Positions 1 to 11,081 of a stretch of DNA of 33,705 nucleotides are shown here, piece after piece. The stretch is from Bigelowiella natans CCMP2755 (taxonomy: Eukaryota; Cercozoa; Chlorarachniophyceae). The DNA is taken from contig ADNK01002322.1 in NCBI GenBank assembly GCA_000320545.1, forward strand, positions 1-33,705, given 5' to 3'. The position numbers and the translations under genes were made by a program. Under the pieces are notes generated by a model. The model worked only from the letters and a program-made list of their open reading frames with translations, had not been told where the DNA came from and searched no databases. Position 1 is the first letter of the stretch. Every line of letters begins with the position of its first letter.

Positions 1-222
1 TTAGGGGTCCCCAGGGTGTCATCTGCGCCTTGTCCCACGTGCGCATACATATATATATCCACGTATATATATATATATGATATGGACCTTGTTCGAGTCA
101 TCTCTTGCTGTGATTATGATCTGATACACGCGTCCTCACTCGTATCTGTCTTCATCAGCAGTATCGCATCGTTGCTTGCTTGCTTTTGGTCGTTGTGGTT
201 GCTAATGGTGCTCTCCCTCTTT

Positions 223-224
<2 letters not shown>

Positions 225-257
<33 letters not shown>
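225..257. repeat. (CT)n microsatellite
   Basis: CT repeat lying just 3' (coding sense) of the last supported deiminase exon, presumably in the next intron. Confidence 0.95.
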
Positions 258-262
<5 letters not shown>

Positions 263-273
263 TTGGTTCTTAC

Positions 274-1231
274 TTCTTCCAACGCCGTCTGGTGGTTGCC
301 TGCCCGTAGCTATGATCAGTAAGGGGCCCATCGATAGCTAATCGCCACGTGGGAATGAATAGCAAGACCAATGATCCGGAAGAATTATAGAAAAGTTATA
401 AATGCAACATAAAAGATATCGTAATGCTCCAAGGAGCTACCCCCCCCCCCCTTTCTCCCTCCTCCTCTTGCTATCTCAGGAGATAGTAGCCCGTACTCTG
501 GCATATGCGTCGATATGGCCGTCAGTGACATCACCGCGATGTCGATGCCCTTGTAGCCATATCACCTGATGATGATATCAAACCATGGATAGCGAATGAT
601 AAATGATAAGGTCCAGGGAGAAATAAGAGAAGGTGAGGATCTTCATCAATCTGTTTCGCAGAAAGACAGTCGGCGTTGAGATGGAGGAAATGACGCATGT
701 GCTTGCGCTGCAGCAGCAGCAGCAGTAGCCATAGCAGAAGCGTCGATGAAATAGAATCTAGTTAATATCATGCCTATCATCGGTGAGGAGGACAGTCACC
801 TTCGCCACTCCAAAAAGGCGGTGTATTTCGCTCTCGAGCCCCTTCTGCACATTAATAAGAACACACAAGAATGACGCATACATTGCGAGTGAGTGCGTCT
901 GTGTACATCGACGAGTGTTTGGTTTGGTTTGGCCGACACGACATCGTCGTGGGTAAGACAGCATTTATCATATCGATGTAGTTTTCACCAATGCGTCCCA
1001 GTTCGGCACGATTGATTATTATATAAGTAGCTGTTGCCAACTGCTGCTTCTTAGAATTGACCACCTGATTTTCCTCGGTCCATCTTGGGTACTGGCGGCT
1101 CCTCTTGGGATGAAAGGCGTTTGAGATCGTCATCAGAGCACTCCCCTCCCCATCCATTTCAATGCCGCCGCCTGCACGACCGAGGCGTCAGAAGAGGGAG
1201 AATAGTAAGAATCAAAAGAAATATGCGCATA

Positions 1232-1274
<43 letters not shown>

Positions 1275-2598
1275 TGTGTACAAGATTTGCATGTAAGTTG
1301 GCGGGGCTGTGTATTTCGATGAATATTTGTGTGCAACCTTCCCTCCCTCATTCCCCTCTTCTAATCCCCACCCCCCCCCCCTCCTAGTATAATTACAGAA
1401 GAAGCCGTAGAGTCAAATGTTCGTATCGTCTTTGAAAAACTTTTAGGGATATGCTTGTTAGTTCAAATAACCTTCCATGACTATGTTGGCCGTGCATCTC
1501 TCACAACCTGCGATGGACAATCAAGTTGATTAGTCGCTTCAGCGATGCAAGGGGAGGGGGAGAAGCAGAGATGGGTTGGAGAGACGTATAACAATCATGC
1601 GGCTTCTCTCTTTGCTATGGACGAAGGAGGTAGGCTTTATAACCGGATAAACAGATCTCTATATGAAGGTGTGTAACGACAAAAAATTGTGATGATGGAC
1701 AATGGAGCTGGATGTTGAGTTACTTGTAGCGGTAGCAATGAACGAAGCGACCTGTAACCAATGCGATAAGTTAAAATCTCCTCACATTCTCTGCCCCCCA
1801 TTTTTGTGAGATAGTCCATTAAAAACCTTTTTGTCCCGTTTATGCTCGCACTTTTCCCCCCAGCCATTGAAATTAAGGTCAACGGCCAGCATATCTTCCT
1901 CATTAAGCTTGGAAGAGTACACTTCTGTTGCCGCTCCTTTCGAGTCGATTTCGGGTGTCCCTTCCTCAATTTTGCAGGTCGAAGAAATATTCTCTGATTT
2001 GTCCACGGTTGCATCAAATTTGTTGTAATGCTGATGCGTGCACATGCTATTGCTATGGCGCTTCTTCCCTTTCGATCCATCGTCACTAGTAGGCAGATTC
2101 TGCTGTGCTGCTCGATATACGAACACGCAGCCCGTGTCGCGAAGCCAGATATCGTCATAGTCCTCACTCTGAGCAATGTTGCACAGGATTGATCCCTACA
2201 CTATACACGTATGGTTAAAATATTATTATCACCTTGATGAGTTCAATATTCTTGACCCCAGCGAATGCTCTGAGTTATTCACAAAACATTCGAAAGGTGC
2301 AAGTAAGATTTGCTTCTCCTATCTATGCGATCTCCTCTCAATAAAGAGTACTGTTTCGCTTTGGGAAGGGCCTTTGGGGCGACGAGCATCCTAATATGCT
2401 CGAAATCTGACAGTGCCTTGGCGATTCGGACGATAGCTTCCTAGTGAAAGAGCGAAGCCTCACAGACCGAGGTTGACACTTTTGGGAGGGGGATGGCATA
2501 TTATAATGGCCAACCTGAGCTGCTTGAAGGAGATTCTTACTGCCCCATTCGGATTTTTTCCACGGATATGCCATCCATGTGCACGCATGCGGAAGCAG
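274..2598 (-). CDS. Agmatine deiminase family protein (Porphyromonas-type PAD fold), partial
   Basis: Agmatine deiminases convert agmatine to N-carbamoylputrescine and ammonia in putrescine synthesis. Ten exons join in phase on the minus strand: 2598–2515, 2440–2352, 2269–2233, 2168–1827, 1751–1724, 1507–1472, 1171–1065, 844–800, 565–497 and 309–274. In order they give family landmarks: CTWMAYPWKKSEWG (N-terminal W-x-x-P), NIELIK, DDIWLRDTGCVFV (substrate-site D-x-W-x-R-D-T-G), VDLNFNGWGEK, VASFIA, IVMEGGGIEMDGEGS (the EGG/DGEG motif), LESEIHRLFGVAK and VIWLQGH...DVTDGHID with the catalytic histidine. The start codon lies upstream of 2598 and was not found. The 3' exons with the catalytic GGG-IHC cysteine motif are not visible and probably lie past the left edge, so activity cannot be judged. 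Oddity: about 75 hydrophilic residues sit between RDTGCVFVY and the NFNGWG motif, which are normally close together. Family call is firm; substrate (agmatine rather than peptidyl-arginine) is inferred. Confidence 0.85.
709..726. repeat. (CAG)n trinucleotide tract in intron
   Basis: Six CAG units in the intron between deiminase exons 844–800 and 565–497. The spliced reading frame skips it. Confidence 0.85.
1232..1279. repeat. Compound (CT)n(GT)n microsatellite in intron
   Basis: CT repeat passing into GT repeat in the intron upstream (coding sense) of the deiminase EGG/DGEG exon. A C homopolymer at 1371–1381 lies in the same intron. Confidence 0.95.
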
Positions 2599-2711
2599 CT
2601 GTTGTGAATTTCCAGGTTACATTGTTTCAATGCAAAACAATCGTCGTAACCGCTACAATATGCGCTTGAATAAAAAAAAGATATTAGAATACTTTACAAG
2701 AAGATCTACAC

Positions 2712-3851
2712 ATGGGTTTTGGAGCAGCAGTCCTTCTACTTCTCGTGACCTACGAGACATGCGTACCTCCGACGGGAAGCGCGTTACCGGCACAGCCGCC
2801 ATTCGGAACGAGAAGATTTCTGTGTACCGGTAAGTTCATCCGAACTTTATCGAATTTTACTAAAGAATTATGGCATAAAAGTATTGTCGCAGAAGCTAAA
2901 TTGATGAAAATTTGCAAAAATATTACAACCAACCAAAATCCTGTGCAGTTTTATCGGGACGACATCGTTGAATATGTTGTCGTTACTGGTAAATAGAGTT
3001 TTAGTTCTGGCCACGGTTTCGGTTAAAACCTCTCCAGTTCGGTTGGTGCTCATTACAGCCCCCCGCCCCCTTAGCCTCTCTCCTTCCTCCCTAATTTTGA
3101 AAGGTGCGTATCTTAGCATCATTTAGACTCAAAAAACACATGGTTGCGAAATCGTCTGAAGGAAAGTGTGTTTTTGGCAGTAGAAATGGGGAGCTCGGGC
3201 TTGTGTGGTTTACGAACGAAGAAAATTGGCCTTAGAGAGGAAAATTTCAAATTAAAGAGGATAAATGAAGATTTGAAAAGGTATGTAGCCTCGATTGTTT
3301 TTTACCTTGCATTTGCAGTGAGCTTACCCAACGTAGGGAAATTCTCTGGATGAAGGCGGAGCTTGATTTCCGGCGTTTTGAGTCCCAGGATCCAGAAACT
3401 GAAAGTACCAAGCCGTTTGTTTGAATCCATATCCTTGATAACGGCTTTATTTGCTTGCTCTGTGGTATTAGATAAACGACCTAAAGAAGAGGATAATGAA
3501 AGTGCTCTTGAATGGGTCCAATACATAGACGAGAGAACAGGGTATCATTTCACCACATGTAGCCAACATACCATCTTTGCAAATGGCACTAATCCTTTCT
3601 CTTTCATCCTTAACAGGATCCCGTACTACTCAAATCTAAATACCCGTGAATCTAGTTGGGAAGCGCCCGAGAAGTTCGTCGTCCACTCTTCTGTTCTCCT
3701 ATATAATAATACTCCACAGAAATTCCAAAAAGCTTACAATGGCCGAATACAAACACATCCACCGACACCGGGGGTGCCACTTCGAACCAATGAAAGCAGA
3801 TGCCACGACATGTACAATACTCCCCAAAAAATGAATCAATCAGATACGTGA
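2712..3851 (+). CDS. WW-domain protein with possible N-terminal signal peptide
   Basis: Proposed exons are 2712–2829, 3127–3280 (or starting at 3181, same phase), 3319–3404, 3472–3541 and 3617–3851, giving about 220 residues. The WW domain is built across the last intron: ALEWVQYIDERTG joined to IPYYSNLNTRESSWEAP, with both tryptophans, the YY pair, the Asn and the terminal Pro of the WW consensus. WW domains bind proline-rich ligands. Before it lies a charged helical stretch (REENFKLKRINEDLKR...ELTQRREILW), probably a coiled coil. Exon 1 encodes a hydrophobic start (MGFGAAVLLLLVTY) that looks like a signal peptide, followed by a basic/proline stretch, which is unusual for a WW protein. The link from exon 1 to the rest spans a 297-base intron and is the least certain step; an undetected small exon may lie there. 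The C-terminal tail after the WW domain reads open to the stop at 3851, although an alternative short intron near 3678 is possible. Confidence 0.65.
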
Positions 3852-4867
3852 AAGTGGTGACCAAGAAGTTGGGATTTTTTAAAATATCGAAGCTAATGAA
3901 AAAGTAAAATTGAAACAAGTGTACTCTTGAACACAAATACTCACGCTTAATAGAAGAAGTGACCTTTTGCGATGGTGGTGCTCATGGAATTATCGAGGAG
4001 CGTACTGGTAAGGATTCTATCGTTTGTGTAAAATCAATGCGAGCACAGCAGTAGTTCTAGTGCAATTCCTGCTTAAAGTTCCGCCCAGTAAGCCAAAAAA
4101 ACTATTTAGATAGCAGAACTGGTTGAATCTCTCTAGCTCTTGAGGGAGAAACAAGAACTAAGCTAAAAGAATGAATACAGAGCTTGTTTTATGATGTTAT
4201 AATGATAACAATTATGCCATGATCATGTGCCATTTATGCTAGCATGGCATGTTAATTTTGACGTCATTTGTCTTACTGATCTGTACTAGCTATTCTAGCT
4301 ACGCATGCAAGAAATCTGTTGCCTATCTAACTGTGCTGAAATGACCATCACTTTTGATGCGACCTAGTGTTAGTATCGTGTCTGTCGAAGGGTTTGCTGT
4401 TGTGTACTACTAGACTAGCTAGCTAGCTAGAAGCGCACTGCTTGCGCGTGCAATTTGTTCAATTTGTCGTACAACAGTTCTATAGAGTTCTAGAGTTGTT
4501 TATGTTTTCAAATTGAGCAATTTTTGCACATCATGCGAGAGTAGAAGAGGTGCAGCTCAATAGCTGCTTGATGACGTGACTACGGCAACAGGGTAGTCAT
4601 GGCTCAGCGTACAATGTTTCGAAACAGCGGATCATTGTGCTAATTGCTCATTGTGACAGCGTTCAGAATGGGCGCAATGCTCTAGCTGTCGCTTCACATC
4701 GACTTATTAGTGTGAATCCGCTCGAACCAAACTAAGAACAAGTGTTTGTGGATTGCATGTGCGCAGCAGTCTCGTTTATTATTCATTTTTGCCTTCATTT
4801 TAAGCACATCAGTACGCACACCACACGTCTGTGTGTTGTCACCGTGTCATATCTGCATATAGAACTT
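3852..4867. other. Convergent 3' intergenic spacer, no gene seen
   Basis: This 1-kb stretch lies between the 3' ends of the WW gene and the TOM1/GPR137-like gene. It has no convincing exon. It is rich in short palindromic words (TGCA, CTAG), including a run of AGCT/CTAG units around 4411–4431, and has several T- and A-rich patches that could hold polyadenylation signals for both genes. Confidence 0.6.
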
Positions 4868-6391
4868 TTAAGCTTCAATTATCGGCAAGCTTTTGGAAGA
4901 AATTTCATCTTTCTTTGACTCCGAAATAACAGCTAATGTACCTGATGATAGCGGATGACTGCTCCTTGCAGATGGATAATTGGTATCACCACTGCCGACG
5001 GTAGATATCGTTATTTTTCCGTGTGACGGAGAGTTTGAATCTGCTTCACGCACAACAACCGATAGATTGTTGCCGCCAGACGAATACATCTTTCTTGACA
5101 TATAGACACCTTTACTTGATCCATACCTATTGGAGCGAACCACTTCTCTTGTATTTCGGTGGGATGTTCTCACGCTAGTATAGTTTCCAGACTTACAAGC
5201 TGTATTCACCCCTTTCCAAAATGCTATAATTGCTGAGGTAATAAGCAAAACCTCTGCAGAAAAGAATATTGCGTCCAAGGCCTTTCTACTTTCACTAGGA
5301 TTGTTACAATGACTACCGTCTACGAAAGGGTATGCCATCATAACTGCTCCTTGGGTAATAAAAGCAATACCCATCACAGTAGTCCATATCATCAACCAGT
5401 TTTGCGTTTTTAAGCTTGTACCGAAGGAATTTGTTGCACTTCTAAGGCGAGAAGCTGCAGCGAAGATAAGCTTTTTCCGCTTTCGAGCCCATCCCTTTCT
5501 AGTGTTATTTCCAATTTTGAACGACAATGCAATGCCGTAGAGAAGCAAACTAAAGGCGAGGCCCATTAAAACCAAGCCCCCAAATTCAAAGCCAGCAGTT
5601 CTTGCTTCATCGTTTCCATTCTCGCTACTTGCACCAAATCCTGTGAGTATCCACATGGTTGTGACAACAAGGGAAGAGCCGACAAGATAAGGACCCCGTA
5701 TATTTCGAAATGGAGTTACGGAGAGACTTCGGTTGTGCACGATGGAAACCCACTGAGCCGCGACGAAGCTAAATGTCAGGAAGGAAAATTGAAACGGTAT
5801 GCCTAATAAGATAAAAGCCACCTGTGTGATTTAAATATGATAAAAATCAGTCTCTATCTATTGCCAGTTTTGTCTCATGATTTGTCGGATAGTAATTATA
5901 ATAATGCTTTATTTATGTTTGCTGTTGGGACAGGCGGGCTAAGGGCATGGATATAGTCAATAATATTATTCTCATTTGATATTGTGCAGAACATCTCATT
6001 TAACTAAAATCGAAGCACCAAAATATTTTGTAACCCATTCATGTAGACTGTTGCGCTGGAATCCCTCAACAAGGTTGGATAATAGTAAGGTTCCCAGAAA
6101 ACGAAAGGCAACTTGCATCCATATCAAAACCATAGAAACCCATAGATAACTCTTCTTTGCAGCAACCCGTGCTCTGACAAGACGCGCCAGTTGTACGCTG
6201 GCCACTACCAGTAGGATACCAAAAAAACCTAAGAAGTATAGAGAAACCCTTTCCAGTTGATTCCTTTCTGCATCTCCGTCTGCTATAAAGTCGCATGGAA
6301 CTTGGCTTGCACTTGTAGTGTTGAAGCCAGACGCCATACCAACGAAAGAGAGTGACGAAATATTTTTCTTTGTGCAGCAGGCAACAGGCAA
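4868..6391 (-). CDS. Seven-transmembrane protein, TOM1/THH1/GPR137-like
   Basis: Two exons, 6391–6005 and 5821–4868, joined by a 183-base intron in phase 0, give about 446 residues. Exon 2 begins right after a CAG acceptor with a GTG codon, so it is not a start. Seven hydrophobic segments are visible: VSLYFLGFFGILLVVASV, YLWVSMVLIWMQVAF, ILVAFILLGIPFQFSFLTFSF, YLVGSSLVVTTMWIL, FGGLVLMGLAFSLLLYGIA, WLMIWTTVMGIAFITQGAV and AIFFSAEVLLITSAIIAFW. The third helix followed by WVSIVHNRSL resembles the helix-3 region of the plant TOM1/THH1 and animal GPR137 membrane proteins (tonoplast or lysosome). A putative N-glycosylation site (NTT) precedes helix 1, and the ~110-residue C-terminal tail is Ser-rich. 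The start could also be the second Met at 6337. The seven-helix call is strong; the family assignment is tentative. Confidence 0.6.
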
Positions 6392-6621
6392 CCTTTTCCC
6401 ATTTGATCACGTGACAACCGATTCTACCTTGACGCGTGAGAGCAAAGGCCATTGATACAGGCAATTCTTATTGCGCTGTGACACACATGAACGACAAGGG
6501 AACACAGTGGGAAAGCTCTTTTTGTAGGGGAAAAACGATTTCTTGAATCCCAGCGTAGTTCCAGGGCATTTTCATTGTATTTCTAGGGGATTCGCTCGCC
6601 GCGTCATGTGAGCAATTAGTC

Positions 6622-7755
6622 ATGGAAGACGATGTGTGAGCCTCAGCGAATCATTTCTTGATTGTAGCTAATGCACTACTAATCAACAGCCCAATGCTAC
6701 CTTGGTCAAGCATCTTCGGCATTTGAATTCAACCCTGAAATTTCAGGTTTGACACAAAATGAGAGAAAAACACATCATCTGTGGAGAAAGAGAAAGAGAA
6801 AGAGAAAGAGAGAGACGAGAGCTGCACACAAATGAATGGGTTGTGTGATGTGTGCTGTAAAAAGTAAAACAATATATTGTAATTTGTGAATATTTTGGTC
6901 GACGATTCGCTCCCTGATAATAGGTTTTAGAAACGTGTGCAAAACTTCAAGAATCTAAGGTGATCCCTGAACACATTAATTGCATTCATTTTAACATACT
7001 TGTGTTAACCGTCACACCATTAGGAACAACAACAAAAGAAGGTTGATAAGGCGGTCAGTAAGTTATATCTTCCACGAATTGATCCAATAGATAATTTTTC
7101 ATAGGTAAAAAGTGCTACTCCCAAGGAAGGAACCAGTACCAGTACATACAACGCAGACTCCTATTACTCCTGCCATGTAGAAGAGCTCGAAAAAGAGAAA
7201 TCTGATCTCGAACATGCTCTTTCAGAGAATTTAAAAAGATTTCAAGAAATTGTAGATAAGCACAAAAGGGACTCCGATGAAAAATCACAGCTTGAGGAAG
7301 AGCTTACTAAAATAAGAAAATTTTTGAAGGTCCAAGCAACAGATTCTATCACTGCTGAAATCGAGAAAACGAGGAAAAGCATGGAGCAAAAAGATTTATA
7401 TATGAGTAAGCTACGTGAATCTCTTGAGTCGGAACGAACTGAAGTACTGCATTTGAGGATGAAAATCGACAAGTTGAAAAACACAAATTCGATAGAAAAT
7501 AAGGATAAAAAATCTGATACATCGAATGCACAAAGGCACGTCAAATCCCCCTTAAGTATTACTGAGTTGAATATCAAAGAAACAATAGAAGTCTCAATGG
7601 GCGAATTGGAAACCATTGCACATTCTAATCGATCTTGTGTTTGGTTTGCAGTGACATTGACAGCGTTCACATCGTCTTTACAAATAATATTCATGGTTGC
7701 TCAAGCTGTGAATATGACACAAAATGAGGAAGATTTTCACACGACATTTTACTAA
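6622..7755 (+). CDS. Small coiled-coil protein with C-terminal membrane anchor
   Basis: The proposed exons 6622–6633, 6690–6746, 6931–6959, 7024–7057 and 7105–7755 join in phase to about 260 residues. The last exon is certain: an in-frame TAG just before 7105 forces a splice there, and a strong GTAAGT donor ends the preceding mini-exon, leaving a 47-base intron. The 12-base first exon is a guess. The protein has a basic N-terminal patch (NNNKRRLIRR), then a long heptad-like coiled coil (for example VEELEKEKSDLEHALSENL), and one hydrophobic segment very near the end (CVWFAVTLTAFTSSLQIIFM). That layout is typical of tail-anchored proteins of the ER, Golgi or mitochondrial outer membrane, such as tethers and golgins. 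I do not recognise a family. Confidence 0.6.
6784..6816. repeat. (GAAAGA)n-like purine repeat in intron
   Basis: Four to five near-perfect GAAAGA units run into GAGAGA, between the second and third proposed exons of the tail-anchored coiled-coil gene. Confidence 0.85.
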
Positions 7756-8756
7756 TTGAATGTGCTAAGTGTTAATTCTAATCACAACTGCACACACTCT
7801 GAACACTTCCAACTGAGTTTGATGGTAAGTCTAGAAGTTCATTTTGTTTCACTTGTTAGTATGTAAAATTCTCAAAATCTGCATGAAACTTTTATGAAAT
7901 TTGCTGGAGCCAAGATCTTGCAATGCCTCAAGAACTATAACCGTGATCTATGCAGTACTCAGATTCCATTGCCGCAATAACAACAAAACAGGAAAATTGC
8001 TATTGGCATATCTTTAATTTCGAAATTCGAAGTCTAGGGTGTTAGAGTGAATACAAGTAGAATGCCTTAGAACACCATGCTACAGGCCTTAGAAAACCGT
8101 CACCTTGTGACGTCTGCATCACGCACGCAATGCGCATGCTGCGTCTGTAATAATCATCACCACAACAATTGTGGTCCATGCATGTCAAAGTTGACAGAAT
8201 GCAACGTCGCGCAGGTGATGGTGCACGATGTGATCGGCTGTTCGTTGTCAAATGAGCTAGTGAGCTAGGGCAAGAGTTCGTGTTCATGTGTTGGTGTGGC
8301 TCATGCATGAGCGTAGAAGCGCTCCAACCGTCTTGTCTTGCCCCAGTACTAGAGTGGCTAGGTGGGCCAAGCTAGCAAGAGTGCGAAGCACATATGCCGT
8401 GCACGTGCATGCGTGTCCGCGCCAGTGCTAGCTAGCTAGCTAGCTAAAGTGCATTGCAAGCTAGCAAATGCGCACAACACGCTTCAAGCACGACACTGGA
8501 GCAGGGCATCATCCAATTCAAGCATGCATTGCAGAGCATTCAAATCAATCGTCGTGTCGTCGCTTCAAAATGCAAAATCAAGCCACATGATGGAGACTCT
8601 GCATTCATCTGAAGTGCTTCCAGATTTGTGTGTGGTGCACGGCGTGGCACATCTAGACATGCTAGCGTGGCTAGCTGGCTGCATGACCAGAATTTGGCAA
8701 CACATCTCGAACAGTGCAAATGCGAGAGTCCTGATGCTAAACTTCTCTAGTTCTCT
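7756..8756. other. Convergent 3' intergenic spacer rich in TGCA and GCTAGC words
   Basis: This spacer separates the 3' ends of the tail-anchored gene and the large coiled-coil gene. I see no exon. An open frame at 8449–8934 has no family features and runs antisense into the end of the neighbouring gene. A GCTAGC/AGCT run lies at about 8427–8446, and words such as ATGCATGC and GCATTGCA recur throughout. Confidence 0.55.
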
Positions 8757-11039
8757 TCAAAACAACTCACCATCATCATCACTGTCCCATGAACCTGATT
8801 GGTCGCCCGCATCCTTTGATTCGATTGGAATCGTAACACCAGCTTTTCCTTCCCCATCAAGGGAACCTTTATTTTCAGCGGCAACATCATCTTCAACTGC
8901 TTTGTTCTCGTCCCCTCCCACAATGGGCAAATGAAGCCTAGTTGTGCCTGTCTTTTCTCCTAGAAACATTGAAAACGCATGGAAAGCAGTTACAGAGTTT
9001 GAAATGATTGCGGAATGGAGTCCCAACAATTTTTTTGGATCAGAAACAACTGCAATTTTGAACATGAAGTGGCAGCATTAGCAGGAAGCACCAGCAGCAG
9101 CAGCATTACCAGCGGAATTAGGTGTGTTTTTTTTTGTTTCTTCGTCTCCACCAGCATCCTCATCTTCGTCCTCATCCCAATCACTTTCCGCTCCTTCCTG
9201 CAGAGTGATAACCACAAGTTCAAAAAACGCATGGATAAGAAAGGGTAGCATTATTTTGCTTAGAGTAATTGTGCAACGAAAGGAGGAGTGGGGTTAGGAC
9301 CAGTTGAGAGAGCTGTGCATTCGCCGGGGCCGGTTGGTGCCCCCCGCCATCCTCGGTTTTATTGTTTTCCCTTCCCGGTAATTGCGTAGCAAATTCATCT
9401 TTGGTTTCGACGATTTCTTCGCTCTGTTTTTTTCCCCCTGAAAGAGCGTCTGCTGGGGAGGGTGATTTCTCTAGATTCTTCGCCCCACCGTCCGCTTGAT
9501 TCTTCTGTCCATGCTTCGTTTCATCATCATCAGGAATCTGGAACGATGAGCCGCTTGCTCTGGCCGTCGAAGGCGGAGAGTCTGTCTGGAATTGAGGGAC
9601 AGAAATGCTGGCGATCTGGCCTCCTTTCATCTCACTGCTCCCAGATGATACTACTGCAACGGCTCTCAAATGTTCGTTGGTTTCGCTCTGACTCTCGTCT
9701 GCCGCCTTGTTGGAGGAAGGTGAGGAAGTCGCTAATTTTTGGGGGGGGGATGGCGGTGGTTTCTTTTTGTTGTTGTCTTCTTTCTTGAGATCTGTTGCAC
9801 TTTCACCATCGTGCGCAATTTTTGCTTTGCGCTCTTCCTTTTCGTAAGTAGCAGTGTCCTGCTTTTTCTCCCCATACTCCGTCGCCATCAGAGAGGTTTC
9901 TTCCGCTGCATAGCTACTATACTTATGCGGATACCCTGTGCTGCTGTCTGGGCCATTCGGAAGGGCTTCGTCGGCTGCTATTTTTGATCTGATCCAGCTA
10001 ATTAGCGTAACAGGGGTGGGGGATGGTACAAAGCACGAATAGAAACACAACACCCGTTCGAGTGCATTGAAAATCAGTTGAGGAAATTTCGCTATTCATC
10101 TAGCCCCTTCCCTACCCATCTTAAAGCCGCAAGCATCGTAGAAAGAAAATAAACAATAACTAGCTCGTGGAAAGTCCTAAACCTTTCGGCGTCGGTTTTC
10201 CCCTCAAGATCTACCGTCGCTCGAAATGGGGTCATATTGTTGTCTAAAGTTGATGTGAAGATGGGGGTCGATGACGGCCGAAAGTCTGGCGTAGACATCA
10301 GAGGTCCGAGCCGCATCTGTGACTTGATATTCTCCGAGAGCATACGATTAAATGTGTCCAGCTCCTTCTGCAAAGATTTAGAATACATATTAAATACAGG
10401 TATCTAAATACATATACATATCTACCACGTATTACTACACGTATTGCTACTAGATGCAACTATTCCTGATGCTATTGCTGCCGTCGCACCTTTTGGTTGG
10501 CCAGATTGGAAAGATTAAAGGTTTCGTCTTGAATAGGCATGCCACTTTTCGTTTCGAGAGAGGCCACCCGAGAGCACAGCTTAGCTGTCATGTCGTGCAG
10601 AAGGTCTCGAACTTCCGAATCCTTCAATATATGCTTACCATATTCGAATATCATGCTAGAGCAATACCTAAGGAAGGGGGAAGAGGGAGGAGGCGTGAGT
10701 GGACGATGACAATAGGCCCAACACATTGAAATTAAATTACTCGAGGCGCTTCCTGTCGGTTCCCAGCTCTTCGGTAATAGTGCTAAATAACTGGTGCATG
10801 GATTTCATCTTCTCCTCAATACCCGTGATGCGTCTACGCGTTTCCACGGAAGACTTATCGAATTTAGTCGTCTGCTCGCCGACCACTCGCTTCACCTCGG
10901 CCTCGGCGTCCAAACGCGATAGCGATATCTTCCTCTTGACCTGAATTATGACATCGCTCATTTCATTATGAACATTATTCAGAAAGCCTACAAAAAACCA
11001 TGTTGTGCAGCCCAAACATCCTTGCTCGGTCATCGAACA

Positions 11040-11081
<42 letters not shown>

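Noticed and set aside
1637-2176. 179-codon minus-strand frame
   Set aside because: It is a frame-shifted shadow of the deiminase exon 2168–1827; the other frame carries the DDIWLRDTG and NFNGWG motifs.
8449-8934. 161-codon open frame on the plus strand
   Set aside because: No family features, it lies in a repeat-word-rich spacer and runs antisense into the final exon of the coiled-coil gene.
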